A stretch of DNA of 5,478 nt, from contig JAAZFD010000016.1 of assembly GCA_012511925.1 (NCBI GenBank), positions 1 to 5,478 of the forward strand, given 5' to 3'. Below are positions 1 to 5,478 of this stretch, piece after piece. Position 1 is the first letter of the stretch. Each line of letters opens with the position of its first letter. This DNA comes from Clostridiales bacterium. Lineage in GTDB: Bacteria > Bacillota > Clostridia > Christensenellales > CAG-138. The notes beneath the pieces are model-generated. The model made no database searches and was not told the DNA's origin. It saw only the letters and a list, made by a program, of their open reading frames with translations. Both the position numbers and the translations under genes were made by a program.

Positions 1-1985
1 ATGTAATAACGGGCGGCTTTCAAAACGGCGCAACCTATTTCATCAACTGGGAAGCGATTACGAGAACGGGCAATCGTGCAATCATTGAAAGCGAAAAGAG
101 GAATCTTTTTGAGAGAATTGCAGAGGCGCATAAATCGGGGAAGTCTTTTATCATTATCATAGACGAGGAACACCAAAACGATACGCATAAAGCCGATACT
201 ATCATAGCCGCATTAAATGCTACTAATGAGATACGGGTATCTGCAACACCGAATAATAGGGCAAACGATGCGTACTATCGCATAGATGAAATCGATGTTA
301 TCAACGAAGAGCTGATTACAAGAGCCATGTTTATAAATTACGAGCTAAATGAAGATGTTGTTAGCAGTATAAGCCACGAAACCGATTTGCTGCTTGAAAA
401 GGCGGACGAAATTCGCAGGCAGATTCAAAAAGCCTATGACGAAAAAGGCGAACATGTAAGACCGCTTGTGCTTATTCAATTTCCAAATATGAATGATGAC
501 CTAATTGAGCAGGTAGAAAACACATTAGAGCAGTTGGGTTATACGTATAAAAACAAGATGGTGGCAAGGTGGTTTTCTGCGGAAACTAATGCAGAAAAGA
601 AATCAAAGTGGCTTGGCAAAATCAATATCGGTGTAGAGGATACGCCAGATAGCATAACAAATAATGATGCACAACCCGTTTTTCTGCTTTTTAAGCAGGC
701 GCTTTCTACGGGTTGGGATTGCCCGAGGGCAAAAGTGCTTGTAAAACTGCGTGAAAACATGAACGAAACCTTTGAGATTCAAACGCTTGGAAGGCTTCGT
801 CGTATGCCGAAGCAAAAGCACTACGGGGAAGATATTTTAGATTGCTCGTTTGTTTACACCTTCGATGAAGATTACAAGCTAAAAGTCCTTAACGAAGGCG
901 CATATGAGACAAAAAGGTTATTTATAAAAGACGAAGCAAAAGCAATAAAGCTGGTAAAAGAGGTTAGAGAGCAAAACGAAAACTACACTGATGATGTAAA
1001 GATAAGGCAAAGAACGCACGATTTCTTTAAAAACAAATATGTCTTATCTAACATAAAAGAAGATAACCAACGCAAGCTTGAAAATGACGGGTTTGTTTTT
1101 GGCACTACAATAATCCGCAACTATTTGACGGGGCGCTATACTAAACTAAAAGATATCGGGCAAGACGACAGCAAAATGCAGGAATACCATACCGAGGTAA
1201 ACCTACACCAACATGGAATGGATAGAATGCGTATAGTGGATGAATTTAAAAAATATGTAGGGCTGTCCTATGAGAAAATGTTTACGATACTAAAAAATCT
1301 GTTTTTGCGTGATGCAGGAACGGAAAAGGTAAAATTGCTTAACCTAAGTATGCGTGAATTTACGGCTTTTATAATCAACAATCAGCAAAAACTAAAAGAG
1401 GATTTAAAAGAACTTGATGCAAAGCGTGGAGAACCTATCGAAAAGGGATTGATTAAAGCAAAGCAAGAAACGTTTACAATACCGCTACAAGAGGCATACC
1501 GATATAAGAAGAGCGAATCGGATAATAGAGTATACAACAAAAATGTTTATAAAGATTATAACAGGCAGATGACGGTAGAGGGTTTAAGGTCAAAGCCTGA
1601 GCGAATTTTCGAAGAGTATTGTGAAAATTCAAGCAAGGTAAAATTAGTATATAAAAACGGTGATAAGGGCAACCAATATCTTTCCGTTTTATACACCGAT
1701 TACTTTTATAAACAATACCTATTTTATCCCGATTATGTTATTCAACTTGCTGACGGTACAATTTTCTTAGCAGAAACAAAGGGCGGAGAGTATTATGGCC
1801 AATCCAAAAACATAGACAGGCAAATAGTTAACAAATACGATGCCTTTAAGATTTTCTGCGAAAGCCATAAATACGCATTCGGGTTTATTCGTGATAAAAA
1901 CGATAAGCTGTTTGTTTGCAATGGTGAATATGATGACGACATGAACAACACAGAAAGCTGGAAGCCGATAGAAGATATTCTCTGA
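1..1985 (+). CDS. res: Type III restriction enzyme Res subunit (helicase-nuclease), 5'-truncated by the window edge
   Basis: The frame is open from base 3 to the TGA at 1983-1985 (about 660 residues), so the gene begins upstream; the ATG at 327 is internal. Visible helicase motifs are a DEAH-like Walker B, IIIIDEEH (DEEH at 162-173), motif III SATP (240-251), motif V-like ALSTGWDCPRA (699-731) and motif VI QTLGRLRRMP (780-809). A C-terminal PD-(D/E)XK nuclease site follows, with YPD at 1725-1733 and ETK at 1773-1781. This order is diagnostic of type III Res subunits, which use ATP to communicate between target sites and cut DNA as a complex with the Mod methyltransferase. Family members are usually about 900-1000 residues, so roughly the first third, including Walker A, is missing from view. 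Both catalytic centres that can be seen look intact. Mod would be expected upstream, outside the window. A solitary helicase-nuclease of another defence system is the main alternative. Confidence 0.9.
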   Translation, partial: VITGGFQNGATYFINWEAITRTGNRAIIESEKRNLFERIAEAHKSGKSFIIIIDEEHQNDTHKADTIIAALNATNEIRVSATPNNRANDAYYRIDEIDVINEELITRAMFINYELNEDVVSSISHETDLLLEKADEIRRQIQKAYDEKGEHVRPLVLIQFPNMNDDLIEQVENTLEQLGYTYKNKMVARWFSAETNAEKKSKWLGKINIGVEDTPDSITNNDAQPVFLLFKQALSTGWDCPRAKVLVKLRENMNETFEIQTLGRLRRMPKQKHYGEDILDCSFVYTFDEDYKLKVLNEGAYETKRLFIKDEAKAIKLVKEVREQNENYTDDVKIRQRTHDFFKNKYVLSNIKEDNQRKLENDGFVFGTTIIRNYLTGRYTKLKDIGQDDSKMQEYHTEVNLHQHGMDRMRIVDEFKKYVGLSYEKMFTILKNLFLRDAGTEKVKLLNLSMREFTAFIINNQQKLKEDLKELDAKRGEPIEKGLIKAKQETFTIPLQEAYRYKKSESDNRVYNKNVYKDYNRQMTVEGLRSKPERIFEEYCENSSKVKLVYKNGDKGNQYLSVLYTDYFYKQYLFYPDYVIQLADGTIFLAETKGGEYYGQSKNIDRQIVNKYDAFKIFCESHKYAFGFIRDKNDKLFVCNGEYDDDMNNTESWKPIEDIL

Positions 1986-1992
1986 AACGCAT

Positions 1993-2026
1993 AATAAAAA
2001 GCCGTCTTAATAGACGGCTTTTTATT
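1993..2026. terminator. Bidirectional intrinsic terminator between convergent genes
   Basis: A perfect inverted repeat has a GC-rich core GCCGTCT (2001-2007), a 4-base loop TAAT, and AGACGGC (2012-2018). It is flanked by A5 on the left and T5 on the right, which extend the stem with A-T pairs. Because the A and T tracts are symmetrical, RNA read from either strand has a hairpin followed by a U run. It lies 7 bases after the res stop and 17 bases beyond the DUF1015 stop, so it can end both transcripts. Confidence 0.9.
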
Positions 2027-2043
2027 TCAACATTGCTTACAGC

Positions 2044-3378
2044 TTACAAAATCCTCTTGCACTCCAAATAATACCTCTTCTCATGTGCCTCGCCCATCGA
2101 GAAAGTCTTTCTTGGCAACGCACCCTCACGCATAACCGTAGGATACAGCATAGCTTTGCTCATAGGTGGCAGCAAAAAGCCCAAGTTGCGGTTTTTGTTC
2201 GAAAGCTCCTCAACAATCGCATCGCCATGCACATAGTCGATTTGCGCCTTTGTGAACTTTCCATCGTCAATCATAGCGTCTAAAGCAACTTGCAATGAGC
2301 CAACCTCCAACTGCGCCTCGGGGTTAAGCACAACAAAGCTACCATAATAGCCCTGTGCCATAAAGGGCAACACGTGGATATTCTTATACTTGCGATAATT
2401 TGCAATATGCTCTTGAAGCTCGTTTTTATCGAATGTTAGATACATCTCGCAAACCTCACAATGTCTTTCCAAGTATTCCTTGAGAGTAATCAGCGTTTCA
2501 CGTGGTGGAACATCAAAAATTACCCTGTGAATAGGCTCGAACTCGATTCCGTCATCGTGCAGGTTCTCAATCTCAACCAAAGCAAAGCGCGCTGGGTGGT
2601 TCTCCTGCTCTTCTTTGCTTAAAGTCTTCTTCATATCCTCCCAAGATGCCTTTGCGGTTGCGAATGAATGGTTGCCATCGCCCAAAGCAAATAGCATTGG
2701 GGGTAAGCCGTCAACCGACTTTTTCAGCGCTTCCATATTATCAACGATTGAATTAAGTGTAGTATCATCGTTAATCAAGTAGCCGCTTATATGACCGCCG
2801 TTTTGCATCAAATCAAAATCGTATAGCTTTTCTGCCTTTGTAGCTTCGAGCTTCTCAAAAACAGGCTCGATAACCGTCTTGTCGGGGTCATCAATGAGAA
2901 CGAGTATGTGGGGCATCTCAATGGGTGCATCTTCTCGAATCTTTTGGCGTGGAGGAATGCGCTCAACAATCGTTCCCTCGGTTGCACGAATAAGTGTTGT
3001 AGAACCCTTGTTGTAGTCGTAGTTTTCAAGGTCTAATGCCAGCACTAAGCCCTTGCGACTTCTACCGTTGGAAATCCTGTTAATCAGCACGAATCCGCTA
3101 CCTTTATCCTCAAGTATGCCGTTTGAAAGATACTCCTGCATGGCAGCCCTGATTGCAGCAATCTTTTCTTCCTCGCCGGGCTTTTCTAAGTACAGCTCGG
3201 GTAGCATCAAACGAAGTGTTGAAGGAGCATTACCCACGATTTTCTCCGTTTCCTGCCAATACTCTGGTTGGGAAGTGTATTGGTCGCAAGCTACAGTTGC
3301 CCAAAGCGAATAATCCGTACCCTTTTTAGGTAGCAGAATGTTTGGGGCTACAACGCCAATTCCGTTCTTTTTCAACAT
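2044..3378 (-). CDS. DUF1015 family protein, function unknown
   Basis: This 444-residue protein has no signal peptide or membrane segment, so it is probably cytosolic. Recognisable family features are RATEGTIVERIPPR (residues 131-144), the central signature DGNHSFATAK (234-243), which corresponds to the DGHHRYETA-type motif of other DUF1015 proteins, and a C-terminal block around PPMSKAMLYPTVMREG and LPRKTFSMG (404-429). The length is normal for the family. The start is well supported: GGAGG (3385-3389 on the minus strand) lies 6 bases before the ATG. The gene follows buk after 77 bases with no clear terminator, so the two are probably co-transcribed, and it ends at the shared terminator. From memory, family members often sit near serine biosynthesis genes (serA, serC). 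The DGHH-like motif also resembles the nucleotide-binding motif of ParB/Srx-fold proteins, some of which phosphorylate free serine. A small-molecule kinase role is therefore only a hypothesis. Confidence 0.9.
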   Translation of the reverse strand: MLKKNGIGVVAPNILLPKKGTDYSLWATVACDQYTSQPEYWQETEKIVGNAPSTLRLMLPELYLEKPGEEEKIAAIRAAMQEYLSNGILEDKGSGFVLINRISNGRSRKGLVLALDLENYDYNKGSTTLIRATEGTIVERIPPRQKIREDAPIEMPHILVLIDDPDKTVIEPVFEKLEATKAEKLYDFDLMQNGGHISGYLINDDTTLNSIVDNMEALKKSVDGLPPMLFALGDGNHSFATAKASWEDMKKTLSKEEQENHPARFALVEIENLHDDGIEFEPIHRVIFDVPPRETLITLKEYLERHCEVCEMYLTFDKNELQEHIANYRKYKNIHVLPFMAQGYYGSFVVLNPEAQLEVGSLQVALDAMIDDGKFTKAQIDYVHGDAIVEELSNKNRNLGFLLPPMSKAMLYPTVMREGALPRKTFSMGEAHEKRYYLECKRIL

Positions 3379-3455
3379 TTTGAACCTCCAAATAATTTAT
3401 TATTGCCCAATAGGCTTGTCCTTTTTTACTTTACAGGCTTTATGGCAACAGTCCT
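3379..3455 (-). other. buk to DUF1015 intergenic spacer
   Basis: The spacer holds the DUF1015 ribosome binding site and little else. A distant TTGCC/GGCAA pairing (3444-3448 with 3403-3407) and a repeated AAGCCT are visible. Neither forms a stable hairpin followed by a T run. I see no convincing -35/-10 pair for the minus strand, which favours transcriptional read-through from buk. Confidence 0.5.
3385..3389 (-). promoter_or_regulatory. Ribosome binding site of the DUF1015 gene
   Basis: GGAGG on the minus strand is followed by 6 bases (TTCAAA) and then ATG at 3378. This near-ideal Shine-Dalgarno site fixes the start codon. It also means the gene can be translated independently of buk, whose stop is 66 bases upstream of the site. 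Confidence 0.85.
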
Positions 3456-4529
3456 TTAGCCTTGGTATTCCCTTGCTTTTTCCTCGCCATGCAAAACACG
3501 CAATGCGCCTTGGCAAAGTGCCAAAAGCTCATCCTCGCCTGGATAAATAGTTACAGGAGCAATGAATTTCACGCGCTCTATTATCATTTTAGTAAATACT
3601 TCCGAATATGCAAGTCCGCCAGTTAGAATAATCGCCTCTACGTTACCATTCATAACGGCACTCATAGCACCAATTTCTTTTGCGACATTGTATGCCATAG
3701 CGGAGAAAATCAAAACAGCCATTTCATCTCCTGCAAGATATAGGCGTTCAACCTCTCGCATATCGTTAGTGTTCATGTGAGCGCTAACTCCGCCACGCTT
3801 GTTTACGAATGCCAACATATCCTTTTTTGTATAATCCCCAGAAAAACACATCTTTATGATTGTGTCCGCCTGCATTCCGCCGCAACGCTCGGGAGAGAAT
3901 GGACCTTCGCCATTGAAGCCATCGTTTACATCAATAACTTTGCCGTATTCGTGTGCGCCAACTGTGATTCCACCACCCATGTGTGCAACGATTAAGCGAC
4001 AATCGAAATAGCTTTTGCCGTTTTCCTTAGCATACTTCCTTGCAACTGCCTTTTGATTCAAAGGGTGAAATACGCAAGACCTATCATAGCCGGGAATGCC
4101 CGAAACCTTGGCTATGTCTATTCTCTCGTCAACCACAACGGGATCAACAACAAAACAGGGCTTGTTATTCCTATCCGATAATGTTTTTGCGAACAATCCT
4201 CCCAAGCATGAAGCGTGATTAGCGGCTTTTGTGAACTTCAAATCATGAACCATCTTATCGTTTACGGTATAAACTCCGCTTTCAAGTGGCGAAATAATGC
4301 CGCCTCTGCCTACGTAAGCGTCCATCGAGTCAATATCTATGCCCTTGTCAGCCAATAATTTTGTGATTAATGCCAAACGCATATCTGCTTGGTCGGTAAT
4401 TGCACTAAACTGGTCTAATTCTTCTTTTGAATGGCGAACTGTACCCTCAAAAATCAGTTTTTCATCTTCAAAAACACCCACCTTGGTTGATGTAGAACCG
4501 GGGTTAATGCAAACTATTTTGTACTTCAT
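3456..4529 (-). CDS. buk: Butyrate kinase (EC 2.7.2.7)
   Basis: This 357-residue cytosolic enzyme of the ASKHA (acetate kinase-like) fold carries out butyryl-phosphate + ADP = butyrate + ATP, the ATP-yielding last step of the Ptb-Buk butyrate route. Family motifs are all present: NPGSTSTK phosphate loop (residues 9-16), GRGG (74-77), DPVVVDE (129-135), AHMGGGITVGAH (182-193), DGFNGEGPFSPER (203-215), GGLAYS (304-309) and GEDELLALCQGALRVL (331-346). The length matches butyrate kinases (about 355-360) and is shorter than acetate kinase (about 400). The start has a purine-rich site AGGGAGAGG (4537-4545) 7 bases before ATG. A promoter lies directly upstream. No phosphotransbutyrylase gene adjoins it on either side, which is unusual for butyrate producers. 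Branched-chain acid kinases share these motifs, so isobutyrate or isovalerate could also be substrates. Confidence 0.95.
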   Translation of the reverse strand: MKYKIVCINPGSTSTKVGVFEDEKLIFEGTVRHSKEELDQFSAITDQADMRLALITKLLADKGIDIDSMDAYVGRGGIISPLESGVYTVNDKMVHDLKFTKAANHASCLGGLFAKTLSDRNNKPCFVVDPVVVDERIDIAKVSGIPGYDRSCVFHPLNQKAVARKYAKENGKSYFDCRLIVAHMGGGITVGAHEYGKVIDVNDGFNGEGPFSPERCGGMQADTIIKMCFSGDYTKKDMLAFVNKRGGVSAHMNTNDMREVERLYLAGDEMAVLIFSAMAYNVAKEIGAMSAVMNGNVEAIILTGGLAYSEVFTKMIIERVKFIAPVTIYPGEDELLALCQGALRVLHGEEKAREYQG

Positions 4530-4573
4530 GTGCGAACCTCTCCCTAATTTTTTTCTGAGAATCTACCCGTAAC

Positions 4574-4601
4574 ATTATATCAGATTTTGCAGATATGTAA
4601 A
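4574..4601 (-). promoter_or_regulatory. Probable SigA promoter of buk-DUF1015
   Basis: On the minus strand, TTTACA (4601-4596, five of six consensus bases) and a perfect TATAAT (4579-4574) are separated by 16 bases. Transcription would start near 4567, giving a leader of about 37 bases that includes the buk ribosome binding site. Confidence 0.7.
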
Positions 4602-4609
4602 CCATGAAT

Positions 4610-4622
4610 GTGATAAAATCAC
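4610..4622. repeat. Perfect inverted repeat GTGAT-AAA-ATCAC, candidate operator
   Basis: Five-base arms surround a 3-base spacer. The site lies just upstream of the buk -35 box, roughly 43-55 bases before its predicted start, and between the two divergent promoters. It resembles a dimeric regulator site in form, but it does not fit the CRP spacing (TGTGA-N6-TCACA) or the Rex consensus (TTGTTAA-N4-TTAACAA). Short A/T-rich repeats occur by chance, so the regulatory role is inferred. Confidence 0.35.
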
Positions 4623-4643
4623 TATTTTTTTCCCTTTATTAAT

Positions 4644-4654
4644 GTAATAATTAC
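4644..4654. repeat. Short palindrome GTAAT-A-ATTAC abutting the plus-strand -35 box
   Basis: This perfect 11-base inverted repeat ends immediately before TTGACA of the prepilin promoter. Its position would suit a repressor site or an upstream activating element. It is short and A/T-rich, so chance is a real possibility. Confidence 0.25.
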
Positions 4655-4683
4655 TTGACAAATAATAATATGCATGGTATAAA
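4655..4683 (+). promoter_or_regulatory. Strong SigA promoter of the prepilin-like gene
   Basis: A consensus TTGACA (4655-4660) is followed by exactly 17 bases and TATAAA (4678-4683). TG at 4675-4676 makes an extended -10 (TGG-TATAAA). Transcription would start near 4690, giving a leader of about 70 bases. This is the best promoter match in the window. Confidence 0.85.
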
Positions 4684-4700
4684 TAGATATTATATGAAAG

Positions 4701-4740
4701 ATTGTATATTGCAGCAACAAAAATTGCTGTCAATTACAAT
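4701..4740 (+). promoter_or_regulatory. 16-bp leader hairpin upstream of the prepilin-like gene
   Basis: ATTGTA (4701-4706) pairs with TACAAT (4735-4740), and ATTGCAGCAA (4708-4717) pairs with TTGCTG and CAAT (4724-4729 and 4731-4734). The result is 16 Watson-Crick pairs with two single-T bulges (4707 and 4730) and a CAAAAA loop. It begins about 11 bases after the predicted transcription start and ends 6 bases before the ribosome binding site. No U run follows, so it is not a terminator. It could stabilise the mRNA, act in translational control, or be a DNA operator just downstream of the start. Confidence 0.65.
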
Positions 4741-4746
4741 ACGATT

Positions 4747-4751
4747 AGGGG
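4747..4751 (+). promoter_or_regulatory. Ribosome binding site of the prepilin-like gene
   Basis: AGGGG is followed by 8 bases and ATG at 4760. It supports this start, which gives a short 9-residue prepilin leader. Confidence 0.75.
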
Positions 4752-4759
4752 TGTGCGTT

Positions 4760-5478
4760 ATGAATAAACAGTTTTCGAAACGCGGATTTACGATTATTGA
4801 AATTGCTATCGCCTTGATAGTAATTTCGATTCTTGCTGAGCTTTTTATCCCCTCCTTTCTAAGCGTTGGTGTAAATGGCGACCTGAAAGTCTACCGTGCA
4901 AATTGTGATGGAATAAATCTTGCATTAGATGCAGCCGAAACGCTTGAAAATGTTAGTGAAGACGTACATGAGTTAAGGCAGCTCCTTGCAGAAGGCGGCT
5001 ATGGCGTAGATGGGCTGACCATGTTAACACTTGAAAATTGCTTGTTATGGGATGCAAGTTTGAATCGTGCCTTGATTGTTGACATTGAAAACGAGTTGGT
5101 TGTTTATCCCGAAAGATACATTAGCGAGCAGAACACAGGCGATTGGTACGATATTGCTACAATGCAGAGATACCCATGCCCGGATGTTATGGCGAGAGAA
5201 AAATTCGTAGAGTTGGTTAAATTCTATCGTGGAACACTCGAAAACGCTCCAAAGTACACTGGCGAACAAGCAAACAAACGCTATGCGATTATGGTAGCTG
5301 AAATGCGTGAGGTATTTAGAGGATTCGATAAGTCTGCCGTATGCTATGCGGTTTACGACAGGGATTCGGAAAGACTGCTAAACAACGTTCTTAAGGGCTT
5401 TCAGGTTGCGAAACGAACCTTTGCAGGCACAATTCCATTGGACGAATACAACACTATGGACGCAGAAGCCTGCACAAT
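4760..5478 (+). CDS. Type IV prepilin-like protein (pseudopilin), 3'-truncated by the window edge
   Basis: The frame is open for 239 residues with no stop before the window ends. The N-terminus is a class III prepilin signal: a basic leader MNKQFSKRG, cleavage expected after G9, then FTIIE with Phe at mature +1 and Glu at +5, a hydrophobic helix to about residue 30, and the conserved Pro at +22 (residue 31). Prepilin peptidase would cleave and methylate it, and the helix anchors it in the membrane for pilus or pseudopilus assembly. After the helix, residues 45-118 look like a common Firmicutes pilin-like globular part, with GYGVDGL (80-86) and a WD-x4-R-x4-D pattern (97-108). Residues from about 119 onward are not recognised. 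Cysteines fall at 49, 94, 140, 195 and 238. A glutamate at mature +18 lies inside the usually hydrophobic helix. No other pilus or secretion gene is in view. The start is set by AGGGG 8 bases upstream and a strong promoter. Confidence 0.85.
   Translation, partial: MNKQFSKRGFTIIEIAIALIVISILAELFIPSFLSVGVNGDLKVYRANCDGINLALDAAETLENVSEDVHELRQLLAEGGYGVDGLTMLTLENCLLWDASLNRALIVDIENELVVYPERYISEQNTGDWYDIATMQRYPCPDVMAREKFVELVKFYRGTLENAPKYTGEQANKRYAIMVAEMREVFRGFDKSAVCYAVYDRDSERLLNNVLKGFQVAKRTFAGTIPLDEYNTMDAEACT

Noticed and set aside
327..329. ATG at 327 as the true start of the restriction gene
   Set aside because: The frame stays open back to base 3 and the upstream part encodes the Walker B DEEH and SATP helicase motifs, so the gene starts outside the window.
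2083..3313. Open frames on the plus strand inside the DUF1015 gene
   Set aside because: They are short, lack ribosome binding sites and family motifs, and lie opposite a clearly coding gene.
3403..3448. TTGCC/GGCAA pairing as a terminator or riboswitch between buk and DUF1015
   Set aside because: The arms are 5 bases with a long, mostly unpaired interior, and no U run follows on the minus strand.
3562..4222. Open frames on the plus strand inside buk
   Set aside because: They are antisense shadows of a gene whose motifs are intact from end to end.
4610..4631. GTGAT/ATCAC repeat followed by T7 as an intrinsic terminator
   Set aside because: The stem is only 5 bp with two G-C pairs, and no plus-strand gene lies upstream to terminate.
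5045..5269. Minus-strand 74-codon frame inside the prepilin-like gene
   Set aside because: It lies opposite the long prepilin frame, which has a promoter, ribosome binding site and prepilin signal; the minus frame has none.
1..5478. CRISPR array, tRNA, rRNA, insertion sequence or attachment site
   Set aside because: No spaced direct repeats, tRNA-like cloverleaf, transposase motifs or terminal inverted repeats were seen on reading either strand.

Overview
The window most likely comes from a low-to-moderate-GC Firmicute of the class Clostridia. The reasons are a butyrate kinase, a clostridial-style DUF1015 protein, strong GGAGG-type ribosome binding sites and SigA-type promoters (TTGACA-17-TATAAA and TTTACA-16-TATAAT). 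Nothing in the window fixes a genus.

Layout. Bases 1-1985 (+) hold the C-terminal two thirds of a type III restriction enzyme Res subunit, with DEAD-like helicase motifs followed by a PD-(D/E)XK nuclease. Its N-terminus, and any Mod methyltransferase partner, lie outside the window. It ends at a compact symmetrical hairpin (1993-2026) that can terminate transcription from both sides. On the minus strand, reading away from about 4567, a probable two-gene operon encodes butyrate kinase (buk, 3456-4529) and then a DUF1015 protein of unknown function (2044-3378). They are separated by 77 bases with no convincing terminator. On the plus strand, a type IV prepilin-like gene starts at 4760 and runs off the right edge.

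The 230-base gap between buk and the prepilin gene is a divergent control region. It holds one promoter for each direction, two short perfect inverted repeats, and a 16-bp hairpin in the prepilin gene's 5' leader.

How the genes work together. Butyrate kinase converts butyryl-phosphate to butyrate with ATP formation, the last step of one butyrate fermentation route. Its usual partner, phosphotransbutyrylase (ptb), is not next to it here, and the DUF1015 gene takes the downstream place. The restriction gene and the pilin-like gene have no evident functional link to this pair. I found no RNA gene, insertion sequence, CRISPR array or clearly new system. The best leads are the buk-DUF1015 pairing, the structured leader, and an unusual buried glutamate in the prepilin.
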